Below the pieces are notes generated by a model that was given only the letters and a program-made list of their open reading frames with translations, searched no databases and was not told where the DNA came from. From NCBI GenBank assembly GCA_050698355.1, contig JBOHBN010000171.1, positions 1-8,751 on the forward strand: a DNA stretch of 8,751 nt, read 5' to 3'. How positions within the stretch are numbered: the stretch's first letter is position 1; every line of letters begins with the position of its first letter. Both the position numbers and the translations under genes were made by a program. This document shows, piece by piece, positions 1-7,266 of the stretch. This DNA is from JBOHBN01 sp050698355 (GTDB lineage Bacteria; Actinomycetota; Actinomycetes; Streptosporangiales; WHST01).

Positions 1-20
1 GGTTGAGCTATAGCTCAACC
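1..20 (-). terminator. Perfect palindrome after GH59 gene, likely terminator hairpin
   Basis: The ten bases ggttgagcta are followed directly by their exact reverse complement. In RNA this folds as an 8-bp stem closed by a TATA tetraloop. It begins 29 nt beyond the GH59 stop codon, where the terminator of the minus-strand operon is expected. The window ends at the palindrome, so a following U-tract cannot be seen, though actinobacterial terminators often lack one. Because it is symmetric it could serve both strands. A perfect palindrome of this size could instead be an operator for a regulator of the neighbouring locus outside the window. Confidence 0.5.
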
Positions 21-49
21 ACACACTGACAACTTGGCGGGCCACGTGC

Positions 50-3019
50 TCAGGGTCGGTAGCCGATCTGCACGTCGGCCGCGGCCGCGACGCCGAAGTG
101 GCCCTTGACGGCCTCGAGTCGAACGTAGCGGGCGGTGGTGGCGGGCCAGGTGACCGACTTGCGGCTCGCGTCGTCGTCCCAGCTGCCGCCGGCCACCTTG
201 TCGAACGTCTCGCCGTCCCAGCTGACGTACACGTTGTACTTCGTGATGTGGCCGTTCGGGTTGCCGTCCTGGCGGGTCAGGTAGCCGAGCCCGTTCACGT
301 CGTAGCTTCCGCCCAGGTCGAGCGTGAGCGTGGCAGGCAGCGGGCCGGTCGAGGCGGGCGCCGAGTGCCAGAACGTGGCATCGTTGCCGTCGATCGCCCG
401 GCACGGCTCGTAGCCGGGGCCGTAATGACTGCTTGCCGTCGCGGTCATCTGCGACTGCGGGACGACGTGGTCGAACGGGGACTCACCGGACCCGCCGGAA
501 TCCGGGGGAGTGGTGGTGAGGTTCGGGCCCGCACGGGTGATCACTCCCAACTCGGCCACCGAGGCGAGCTGCCCGGCGCAGTCGCCGCCTGGCGCGACCA
601 GCCGTACGTAGCGGGCGTCCTGCTGGTCGAACACGGCTGCCTTGGTCGACGCCGACGACGGCCAGCTGCCCGAGGCGACGGTACGGAAGTGGGTGCCGTC
701 GTCGCTGAGCTGCACCTTGTAGTCGGTGATGATTCCCTTGGCGTCGCCGTCGATCCGTGGCTGGACCAGCACGCCCTCGACGCCACGCCTCTTGCCGAGG
801 TCGACGGTCAGCGTGTGCGGCGGCGGCACCAGCGGGTCGAACTCCGAGTGCCAGATGGTCTCGGGACGGTCGTCGATCGCGTTCTCGGCACGCAGGCTGT
901 CGCCCTGGTAGAAACCGTGCTCGCTCGAAGCGGTCACCGTCATGTCCGCTTTGGGTACCGTACGCGGGGCGGGGCCCGTCGGGGTGACGGACACGTCGTC
1001 GAACTGCGCGTGGTCCCACTGGCTCACCTGGAGCGCGACGTTGCCCTGCCGCTGACTGGTGTCGCGTACACGGCCGATCCGCTCGCCGTCGAGGAAGACG
1101 CCGATCCTGTCGCCTCGCATGTGCAGCGCCACGTCGTGCCAGGAACCCGGTTCGATCCGCTCGGTACCGGACGCCAGCAGCGTACGATCCCGCGCCGTCT
1201 GGTCGACGGTGAACAGCTTCCACCCACCGGTACCGATGCGCAGGTGGTAGCCGCCCACCACGTCCTTGCTGCCGAAGACCTGGCTGGACACCCGCCCGAC
1301 CAGCTCCACGTGGCCGGAGTCCTCGAGCATCACCTTCGACCGCAGCGTGTAGTCACCCCACCAGCGCGGATCCCCGACAACCGTGGTGGGCGGCAGGAAA
1401 CCGGAGCTGTTCCACACCACGGGCTGTTTGGCGACCTGCTGGCGGTAGCAGGTGCCCGCCCGGCCGCCGCCGCACGGCACCGCCTCGAAGGCGCCGTTGA
1501 CGTCGGAGAAGTACCTCGCCAGCTTCGTGCCGCTTGCCGCGTCCTCGAAGTCCGCGTGGAACGGCAGCGGCATCTGCTCGTGCACCGACGCGGCCGGCTT
1601 GGCGTCACCCTTGCCCGCGTCGGTACGGGTGCTGACCGAGTAGACATGGCCCGGTTCGAGGGTCAGCTCGAACGAGCCACCGCTCGGGGTGATCGATCCG
1701 GTGTGGCGGAAGTAGTCGGACGGATCGGACGAGCCCAGGTCACTGTCCCAGACCTGCAGCTCCGACTCCGGCAGGTTCTTCAGCTCGACCTCGACCGTGG
1801 TCGGCTGCTTGACGTCCATCGCCTCGATGATCGTGCTGTAGTCCTTGCCGTCGGGCGAGGCGAGGCTGACCTGGGTCGCGCCAGATTCGAGCCGGCCGCT
1901 GCCGGTGTCCAGGTAGTGCCAGCCCGGCCGGGTGAACTGGGTGGTGTGCGCGTTCGCCCAGATGCTCTTGCCCACGTCGTAGAAGCCCGACCACGGCCAC
2001 TCGGCGACCATCAGGCCGCTGTCCGCGATCGGCAGGTTCGCGTACCAGGCGGATATCAGCGACCAGCTGATGTACCCGCTGATATCCGCGTCGATGTACA
2101 TGCGGTTCAGCGCGCGGGCGATCGGTCCCGCGCCGATGTCCCTGCTGCCGGCGGCGTTCTCGCTCATCCACAGTGGCTCGCCGAGCTCGCGCGCGGTCTT
2201 CGTGCTGGAGCACTTCCGGTACAGGCTGCGGTGGCCGCAGGCGAAGTGGACGCCAACGACGTCGACGGCCTTCTTGAACGCCTTGTCCTGGGCCATCGAG
2301 TCCGCGACCCGCCACAGGTCGCTGCGGCAGCAGTCGTCGGCGGCGATGATGCGCACGTACGGGAACTGCTTCGCGAGCTGCTTGTCCAGCTCGACGTACC
2401 AGCTCGTGTCGTAGCCGCGCTCGTTCCACCCGCCGAGGTAGTCGATGTGCAGGCCGTGCTTCTCCGCGCAGGAGAGCCAGTTCAGGTAGTAGTCGATGGT
2501 CCGCGGCGAGTAGAAGCCGCCGTCCGGCGATCCATCGTCTCCGCCGGCCCATCCCGGTGCTCCCCAGGCCAGCGCCGCGAGCTTGATGTCGGGGTTGCGC
2601 TTCTTCGCCTCCTTCGCGAGCCACCACTCGTAGCCGCGGCCGCAGTCCAGGTCCCCGGGCGTGCGCATGTGGGTGGCCTCGGACCCGGACGTGGAGTTCG
2701 CCCCGCTGCCGATCTCCACCTTGAGGATCTGCAGGGCCGCGCCGTAGCCGGGCTTGAACAGGTAGTCGAGGATCTCGCTGCGCTGCCGCTTCGGGTAGTC
2801 GTACAGCAGCCGCGACGACGCCCCGGCCGAGAGCGCGCCGACGCCTCCGAACGTACGTCCCTGGCTCGCTCCGTCGATCGTGACCGTCTCGCTCGGTGCC
2901 GGCTCGTCCGCGGCGTTCGCGGCGCCGGTGGGGGGCAGCGCGAGGCCCGCGGCGAGTGCCACCGCGGCCAGGATGGGCAGCCGTCGCCGCCAGACGGATC
3001 GCGCGCTCCTGTCGGCCAT
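50..3019 (-). CDS. Secreted GH59 galactocerebrosidase-like beta-galactosidase with two C-terminal CBM32/F5-8C modules
   Basis: This 989-residue exported enzyme is expected to remove beta-linked galactose from glycolipid-like or glycan substrates. Residues 1-36 form a signal peptide (arginines, a hydrophobic alanine/leucine core, cleavage after ANA). Residues about 45-470 match the mammalian galactocerebrosidase (GALC) TIM barrel and beta-sandwich almost motif for motif: FGGVGALS, ILDYLFKPGYGA, LKVEIG, RGYEWWLAKEAKKRNP, GGWNERGYD, LWMSE, HTTQFTRPGW and LQVWDSDLG. The predicted acid/base is Glu200 (WNE) and the nucleophile Glu287 (MSE). Residues about 487-682 match the GALC lectin-like domain, ending in AQFDDVSV. 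Two discoidin-type modules follow, at about 690-828 and 852-987, each with an AID...WHS motif and a YVRL motif, joined by a Pro/Thr/Gly/Ser linker; mammalian GALC lacks them. I chose ATG 3019 over an in-frame GTG at 3028 because GAGG lies 8 nt upstream of the ATG. The gene is coupled to the GH2 gene upstream. The family is secure; the natural substrate is not, since bacteria rarely make galactosylceramide. Confidence 0.93.
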   Translation of the reverse strand: MADRSARSVWRRRLPILAAVALAAGLALPPTGAANAADEPAPSETVTIDGASQGRTFGGVGALSAGASSRLLYDYPKRQRSEILDYLFKPGYGAALQILKVEIGSGANSTSGSEATHMRTPGDLDCGRGYEWWLAKEAKKRNPDIKLAALAWGAPGWAGGDDGSPDGGFYSPRTIDYYLNWLSCAEKHGLHIDYLGGWNERGYDTSWYVELDKQLAKQFPYVRIIAADDCCRSDLWRVADSMAQDKAFKKAVDVVGVHFACGHRSLYRKCSSTKTARELGEPLWMSENAAGSRDIGAGPIARALNRMYIDADISGYISWSLISAWYANLPIADSGLMVAEWPWSGFYDVGKSIWANAHTTQFTRPGWHYLDTGSGRLESGATQVSLASPDGKDYSTIIEAMDVKQPTTVEVELKNLPESELQVWDSDLGSSDPSDYFRHTGSITPSGGSFELTLEPGHVYSVSTRTDAGKGDAKPAASVHEQMPLPFHADFEDAASGTKLARYFSDVNGAFEAVPCGGGRAGTCYRQQVAKQPVVWNSSGFLPPTTVVGDPRWWGDYTLRSKVMLEDSGHVELVGRVSSQVFGSKDVVGGYHLRIGTGGWKLFTVDQTARDRTLLASGTERIEPGSWHDVALHMRGDRIGVFLDGERIGRVRDTSQRQGNVALQVSQWDHAQFDDVSVTPTGPAPRTVPKADMTVTASSEHGFYQGDSLRAENAIDDRPETIWHSEFDPLVPPPHTLTVDLGKRRGVEGVLVQPRIDGDAKGIITDYKVQLSDDGTHFRTVASGSWPSSASTKAAVFDQQDARYVRLVAPGGDCAGQLASVAELGVITRAGPNLTTTPPDSGGSGESPFDHVVPQSQMTATASSHYGPGYEPCRAIDGNDATFWHSAPASTGPLPATLTLDLGGSYDVNGLGYLTRQDGNPNGHITKYNVYVSWDGETFDKVAGGSWDDDASRKSVTWPATTARYVRLEAVKGHFGVAAAADVQIGYRP
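2049..2089. repeat. 13-bp perfect inverted repeat inside the GH59 catalytic domain
   Basis: The arm GCGGATATCAGCG (2049-2061) is repeated as its exact reverse complement at 2077-2089, with a 15-nt spacer. Both arms are coding; they fall in the barrel segment ADISGYISWSLISA, where two Ile-Ser pairs and flanking residues produce the symmetry. The transcript could form a 13-bp stem here. I see no associated gene boundary, so the symmetry may be a by-product of the protein sequence. Confidence 0.6.
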
Positions 3020-3027
3020 CGAATTCA

Positions 3028-3031
3028 CCTC
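3028..3031 (-). promoter_or_regulatory. Ribosome binding site deciding the GH59 start
   Basis: GAGG lies 8 nt upstream of ATG 3019 and just after the TGA stop of the GH2 gene (3033-3035). This placement favours the ATG over the GTG at 3026-3028, which has no room for a Shine-Dalgarno spacer, and suggests translational coupling between the two glycosidase genes. Confidence 0.7.
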
Positions 3032-3032
3032 G

Positions 3033-6000
3033 TCAGCCGGTTGCTATGGCGAACACGTGTATGCCGGTGATGCGACCCGGTCCGGTCGAGCCGTTGTCGG
3101 GGAGGGTGATGCCGGCGATCTCCTTGCCTTCCCGCGCGGAAACCGCGGCGTAGAAGACGTAGACGGTGTGATCCCGGCGACCCCGCGGTCGCCCGCCGAC
3201 ACCCTGGGAGTTGAGGTACGGCATGCGTGCGACGACGTCGTTCGTCACCGGCGGGTTGAAGTAGTCGTCGAGGGTCAGGTCGAAGTCGCTTGCGGTGCCG
3301 TCGGTGTAGTGGATGGTTCCCGCGCCGCTGGAGCTCTGGCTGCTCGCGCCGAGGAAGCCGACCGTGCGTCCGGAGCCGGAGAGCTCGACGGTCTGTCCCG
3401 TCGCGACGATGTTGTCCGGTGTGCCCGTCGGCACGTCCGGCCAATGGAACGTCAACCCGTCGTGGGTGACCTTGGCACCGCGCCCCAGGCCCTCAGCGGC
3501 GAGAGCCTGGGCGGAGTAGCTGTTGCCCACGCCGTCGAAGTCGGCCTCGTCGACGTCGGAGTCGTCGCTGATACCGCGGTTGTTGCGCGCTCGCTCGATC
3601 GTCGTCGGCACCGTGACGGTCGTGCTCGCCCCCCGCGCGTCCGGTCGTCCCGCGGCCCGGAAGGTGGCCGTTGCCGTGAGCGTCGTCGACCCGAGTGCGG
3701 CATCGCGCGGAGCGGTGACCTCCCAGGTCACCTCGACGGACTGACCCGGCGGCACGGTATCGACGCTCGTCGGCGTGGTCGCCTGCGAGCTCCACCCGTC
3801 CGGTACGGGAAGGTCGAACGCGACCTTGCGTAGCGAGGAACGCCCACGGTTGGTGAGCGTCGCGGTCACCTGCGTCGTGCCACCGCGCCGTACGAGGGTC
3901 GGTTTCGCGCGCAGCACCAGGTCGGCGTTCGCGGCGGGCGGGCCGTCGCCGGGCGCCTGGCGCACCTGGATCGTCACCTCGCCGGAGCCGAGACCCGCGT
4001 GCGACGCCTTGACCCGGATCGTTCCGGACGCGCGGTGAACCGTGCGGATCCATACCGCACCCACGCCGCCCGCGTCGGCGAACGCGAACGGGCTCTCGCC
4101 GACCAGCATTCCCGGACCGTCCACGGAGATGGTCACGTCGCCATCCACGTACGGACGCGGTGCGCCGTAGCGGTCGACCGCGCGGAAGGCGACCCGGGTC
4201 GCGTCGGCGCCGTCGGCGACGAGCTGTTCGTCGTCGGCGCGGACAGTGAGCGTGTCGTCGGCGGGATCGGCGGCGAACCGTCGGCTCAGAACGCGCTTGT
4301 CGCCGACGTACCCGTCGATGCGCAGGCGCGGTTTGCTTGACCCATCCACGCTTTCCAGGTCGACGAAGAACGGCGGGTAGGCCAGGTGACCGAACCGCGC
4401 GCGGTCGGGCTCGAGCTTCGCGAAGCGCTGCCCGTCCACGAAGAGCTCGAGACGATCGCAGTTGGAGCAGATCATCGCCTCCTGCCCGGAGTCGAAGGGC
4501 AGCGACTTATCGCCGAAATCCCAGTAGAACGCCGGCTGGATCACCGGGCGTACCTTCGGGTCGACCTGGGCCTCGTAGATCGCCGCGCCCAGCTTGGGCT
4601 CGCGGAACAGGTCGACCACGCCGGTGTACTTGACGCCCTGGTAGTTGTTGCCGCTGCCCGACTCGTAGTCGTACCCGGACCAGGCCAGGAGACCGCAGTA
4701 GCGGTCGTCCGCGGCCGCGGTCTCGTGCACCCACGCGTGCGCGATCGCCTGCGCCTGCTGCGCCTCGGCGGGCTTGGTGCGCCGGTAGACCTGGTAGTCG
4801 CCGGAGAGCGTGCCGACCGCCTCGGTCACCAGGTACGGGAGGTCGGTGCGTGGTGCGCGCAGCGAGGCGTGGCCGTCCCTGCGCGTGTAGTCGTTGAAGG
4901 AGAAGACGTCCTGGACGAAGTCCTGCGAGCCGTACAGGCCGCCGATCATCGCGCCCGTGGTCGGCCGCGAGTCATCCAGCTCGTGTGCGAGATCGCGTGT
5001 CTTGGTGAACAGCTCCCGGTCGTCCGGGCACTCGTTCAGCCGGGCGCCCCAGATGACGATGGAGGGGTGGTTGCGGTCGCGGACGACCATGTCGCGCACG
5101 TCGCGTACGACGCGGTCCTTCCACTTCTGGTCGCCCAGGTACAGGCCCCAGCCGGGCACCTCCTCGAAGGCGAGCAGGCCGAGCTCGTCGCACGCGTCGT
5201 AGAACGCCTCGGACTGCGGGTAGTGCGAGCAGCGGACCATGGTGCAGTTGAGGTCGCGCCGCAGGATCTCCGCGTCCCTGCGCTGTACCCGGTCGGGCAT
5301 CGCATGGCCGGCGAATGGGTAGACCTGGTGGCGGTTCACCCCGAAGACCTTCAGCCGCTCGCCGTTGAGGAAGAACCCGTTCTTGGTGAAGCGGGCCTCG
5401 CGGAAGCCGATCCGGGTCTTGTAGTCGTGCAGCGCGCGCTTGCCCACGTACAGCGTGGCGACGACGTCGTACAGCCGCGGCGTATCGGGGTGCCACAGCT
5501 CGATGTCACCGAGCCCGGTCAGGCGCAGGTCGACCGTGCGCCGTCCCGGTTCCTTCAACGTGGTTGGCGCGGACGCGCGGGCGACCGTCGTGTCGCCGTC
5601 ACGGAGCTCGACCTCGACGTGTACGGGTCCGTCCGGCACGTCGGCAGAGTCGATCGTGCACTGGACGTCGACCCGCCGGTCGGCGTCGAGTACGTGCACC
5701 GGCTTGGCGAAGAGGTCGGCCAGGAACGTCGGCGGAACGGCGCGGAGGCCGACCTGCCGGTAGATTCCGCCCGGCTGCCAGAAGTCGACTGTGGTGGTCG
5801 CCTGGCCGGGACGGTCGGGCGGGACGTTGATGTCGAAGTCGGAGTCCAGCGTGACGGCAAGGACGTTGTCACGGTCACGCAGAGTCCATTCCGCCGTCCC
5901 CGGACCCCCCGCCACGTGCTCTGTCAGCTCGTAGCCGAACGGCAGGTAGCCGCCCAGGTGCTCGCCCAGCCTCGTGCCGTTCAGCGTCACGGCTGCCCCG

Positions 6001-6371
6001 GTCATGGCCGCCGCGAAGTCCACGAAGACCCGTGCGCCCGACGGAGCATCGGGCCGGTCGAAATGGCGGCGGTAGATCCAGGTGCGCTCCCAGGAGTCCG
6101 GGTCCCACCGGCGCCAGGAGAGGTCGGTGACCGTGTGTGGCAGCGTGACCCGCTCGAAGCCGGAGTCGTCGAAGCCGCGCTTCTCCGCGCCCTTGGCGTA
6201 CTCGCCGCCGAAGAGCCAGTCGGCGCTGAAGGGGAGGCTCTGCTGAGCCGGTCCACGCCGCGCGAACGCGAAACCGGTCGAGGAGAGCATGGCCACGCCG
6301 GCGATCCCGGCGCCGCTGGTCGCGAGGAACTTCCGGCGGCTGATCGAATCGCGTGGCCCTGCTCCGCCCAT
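3033..6371 (-). CDS. Tat-exported GH2 beta-galactosidase-like glycosidase, multidomain
   Basis: This 1112-residue enzyme is predicted to be a retaining exo-beta-glycosidase acting outside the cytoplasm. The N-terminus carries the twin-arginine motif SRRKFL (residues 11-16) before a hydrophobic stretch. Next come the GH2 sugar-binding jelly roll (about 45-215, with the GGIYRQVGLR hallmark), an Ig-like domain (about 220-320) and the TIM barrel (about 325-610, with GVNRHQVYP at 344-352). The acid/base is probably Glu447 in WGARLNE and the nucleophile Glu517 in LVTEAVG. A DUF4982-like domain follows (about 612-702), then a GH2 C5-type Ig domain (about 706-804), a NEW3/CARDB-like domain (about 815-925) and a C-terminal actinobacterial accessory domain (about 930-1112, starting GISDDS). 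The Asn-x-Lys motif of beta-glucuronidases is not evident in the expected region (KYTG, 581-584), which favours a galactosidase-like activity. The Shine-Dalgarno (GGGCGG, 5 nt before the ATG) is weak. Exact specificity cannot be read from sequence. Confidence 0.9.
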   Translation of the reverse strand: MGGAGPRDSISRRKFLATSGAGIAGVAMLSSTGFAFARRGPAQQSLPFSADWLFGGEYAKGAEKRGFDDSGFERVTLPHTVTDLSWRRWDPDSWERTWIYRRHFDRPDAPSGARVFVDFAAAMTGAAVTLNGTRLGEHLGGYLPFGYELTEHVAGGPGTAEWTLRDRDNVLAVTLDSDFDINVPPDRPGQATTTVDFWQPGGIYRQVGLRAVPPTFLADLFAKPVHVLDADRRVDVQCTIDSADVPDGPVHVEVELRDGDTTVARASAPTTLKEPGRRTVDLRLTGLGDIELWHPDTPRLYDVVATLYVGKRALHDYKTRIGFREARFTKNGFFLNGERLKVFGVNRHQVYPFAGHAMPDRVQRRDAEILRRDLNCTMVRCSHYPQSEAFYDACDELGLLAFEEVPGWGLYLGDQKWKDRVVRDVRDMVVRDRNHPSIVIWGARLNECPDDRELFTKTRDLAHELDDSRPTTGAMIGGLYGSQDFVQDVFSFNDYTRRDGHASLRAPRTDLPYLVTEAVGTLSGDYQVYRRTKPAEAQQAQAIAHAWVHETAAADDRYCGLLAWSGYDYESGSGNNYQGVKYTGVVDLFREPKLGAAIYEAQVDPKVRPVIQPAFYWDFGDKSLPFDSGQEAMICSNCDRLELFVDGQRFAKLEPDRARFGHLAYPPFFVDLESVDGSSKPRLRIDGYVGDKRVLSRRFAADPADDTLTVRADDEQLVADGADATRVAFRAVDRYGAPRPYVDGDVTISVDGPGMLVGESPFAFADAGGVGAVWIRTVHRASGTIRVKASHAGLGSGEVTIQVRQAPGDGPPAANADLVLRAKPTLVRRGGTTQVTATLTNRGRSSLRKVAFDLPVPDGWSSQATTPTSVDTVPPGQSVEVTWEVTAPRDAALGSTTLTATATFRAAGRPDARGASTTVTVPTTIERARNNRGISDDSDVDEADFDGVGNSYSAQALAAEGLGRGAKVTHDGLTFHWPDVPTGTPDNIVATGQTVELSGSGRTVGFLGASSQSSSGAGTIHYTDGTASDFDLTLDDYFNPPVTNDVVARMPYLNSQGVGGRPRGRRDHTVYVFYAAVSAREGKEIAGITLPDNGSTGPGRITGIHVFAIATG

Positions 6372-6387
6372 AGCTGCCGCCCATCTG

Positions 6388-6398
6388 CGGTAAGACCT
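6388..6398. promoter_or_regulatory. Putative GntR/FadR-type operator of the glycosidase operon
   Basis: The plus-strand sequence CGGTAAGACCT contains GGT and ACC half-sites separated by 3 nt, as in the FadR-subfamily pattern TNGTNNNACNA, though the outermost T and A are not matched. It lies about 5-15 nt downstream of the predicted transcription start, where a bound repressor would block transcription. It matches 8 of 11 positions of the element at 7260-7270. Confidence 0.5.
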
Positions 6399-6409
6399 CT
6401 GAGCGCCGC

Positions 6410-6438
6410 AGACTAGAGCGGCGACCGATGCCGGTCAA
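6410..6438 (-). promoter_or_regulatory. Predicted promoter of the GH2-GH59 operon
   Basis: On the minus strand TTGACC (6438-6433) is separated by exactly 17 nt from TAGTCT (6415-6410). These fit the -35 TTGACA and actinobacterial -10 TANNNT patterns. Transcription would start near 6403, giving a leader of about 32 nt before the GH2 ATG. It lies in the 85-bp gap between the regulator stop and the GH2 start, so the enzymes need not depend on the regulator's promoter. Confidence 0.6.
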
Positions 6439-6456
6439 CAGCGCGAGGCGGAACCT

Positions 6457-7191
6457 CTACGGTGCGTGCACGGTGCCGTCGGTGTGCCGCTCTTTCGCGA
6501 TGCGCCGCAGGGCTGCCTGGTGGGCGCTCCTGATGTGCGTGCGCACGGCACGCCGCGCGCCCACCGCGTCACGTTCCTCGAGCGCGGCAAGGATGCGCTC
6601 GTGCTGAACGCGGGACTTCTCCCGCCTCCCGGGGATGAGCAGCGTCGTACGCATGCCTGACATCAACACGTCGTAGAGGACGTGGCTGGTCTGCTGCAGG
6701 AACCGGTTGTTCGCAACGCCCGCGATCTTGAGGTGGAAACCCGCGTCCAGCTTGGCGAGCCGCGCGAAGTCGTTCGGGTCGCTGTCGAAGCTCGCGTCGA
6801 GTTCGTCCAGGATCCGTGCCAGCTCGGTGAGGTCGGCCGGCCGGACCTGCTCGGCGGCCCACCCCGCCGCCGGGACTTCGAGCACCTCGCGCATGGCGAA
6901 GAGCTCATTGATGCTGATCTCGGCGTTGCCGAGCGCCTGTCGCAGTGCCTGCTCCGAACGCGGCTGCGCCACGAAGACACCTTGGCCATGCTTGACCACG
7001 AGGCGTCCCTGCGCCTGGAGGACCTTGACGGCCTCGCGTAATGGTGGCCGGCTGGTGCCGAGCAGCTTGGCCATCCTGCGCTCGGCCGGTAGGCGGTCGC
7101 CGGGCTTGAGTGCCTCGTCGGTGATGAGCTGCTCGACCTGCGCCACGATGCGCGCCGAGATGCTCCCTTGCTGGTTCACCGACTGCCACAT
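6457..7191 (-). CDS. GntR-family transcriptional regulator, FadR subfamily with FCD domain
   Basis: This 244-residue DNA-binding protein probably controls the locus it sits in. An N-terminal winged helix-turn-helix (about residues 10-75) contains the GntR signatures LKPGDRLPAERRMAKLLGTSRPPLREAVKVL and GQGVFV. The helical C-terminal half (about 90-232) is an FCD effector domain. Its metal-binding set appears intact: Asp149 and His153 (DAGFH), His197 (QHERI) and His219 (RTHIR). Known FCD proteins use the metal to hold a carboxylate ligand, often a sugar acid or organic acid, so the inducer here may be an acid derived from the imported sugar; that is inference. Start ATG 7191 has only a weak Shine-Dalgarno (GGACGG, about 8 nt upstream). 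The gene runs toward the glycosidase operon and diverges from the transporter operon, with 105 bp between the two starts. The family call is secure; repressor rather than activator is inferred from operator positions. Confidence 0.93.
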   Translation of the reverse strand: MWQSVNQQGSISARIVAQVEQLITDEALKPGDRLPAERRMAKLLGTSRPPLREAVKVLQAQGRLVVKHGQGVFVAQPRSEQALRQALGNAEISINELFAMREVLEVPAAGWAAEQVRPADLTELARILDELDASFDSDPNDFARLAKLDAGFHLKIAGVANNRFLQQTSHVLYDVLMSGMRTTLLIPGRREKSRVQHERILAALEERDAVGARRAVRTHIRSAHQAALRRIAKERHTDGTVHAP

Positions 7192-7222
7192 CGCCGTAAC
7201 CGTCCGCTTCGCCCGGACTACC

Positions 7223-7251
7223 TTGACACGGCGCGTAGCCTATCCCAAGAT
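7223..7251 (+). promoter_or_regulatory. Predicted promoter of the ABC transporter operon
   Basis: A perfect TTGACA (7223-7228) is followed after 17 nt by CAAGAT (7246-7251), which keeps the A and final T of the -10 consensus. Transcription would start near 7258 with a leader of about 39 nt. It overlaps the predicted divergent promoter of the regulator gene. Confidence 0.55.
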
Positions 7252-7266
7252 CAGTGCACTGGTCAG
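7237..7266 (-). promoter_or_regulatory. Possible promoter of the GntR regulator gene
   Basis: On the minus strand CTGACC (7266-7261) is followed after 18 nt by TAGGCT (7242-7237), a TANNNT-type -10 box. Transcription would begin near 7230, about 39 nt before the regulator ATG. The -35 box lies inside the putative operator at 7260-7270, so binding there could also repress the regulator itself. The -35 match is only fair. Confidence 0.4.
7252..7261. repeat. 10-bp palindrome CAGTGCACTG in the divergent control region
   Basis: CAGTGCACTG is a perfect palindrome spanning the predicted transcription start of the transporter operon and sharing two bases with the putative operator. Its GCACTG half recurs at 7275-7280, 19 bp further on. 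It could be a second protein-binding site or a leader structure; at this length chance is also possible. Confidence 0.3.

Noticed and set aside
3020..3028. GTG start for the GH59 enzyme at 3028
   Set aside because: GAGG directly abuts or overlaps this codon, leaving no spacer, whereas it is ideally placed for the ATG at 3019.
98..3070. Very long plus-strand open frame opposite the GH59 gene
   Set aside because: It is antisense to a gene with clear family motifs. Its product is arginine/valine-rich with no recognisable domain, as expected from high-GC shadow frames.
5400..5640. GH2 enzyme as a beta-glucuronidase, suggested by the sugar-acid type of regulator
   Set aside because: The Asn-x-Lys motif that recognises the carboxylate is not evident in the expected region, and the GH59 partner points to galactosides.
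4386..6416. Long plus-strand open frame opposite the GH2 gene
   Set aside because: The same shadow effect: low-complexity composition, no domain, no ribosome binding site, and the opposite strand encodes a well-supported glycosidase.
6372..6456. Terminator between the regulator and the GH2 gene
   Set aside because: No convincing stem-loop was found in the gap; it holds a good promoter and a putative operator instead, so some readthrough is possible.
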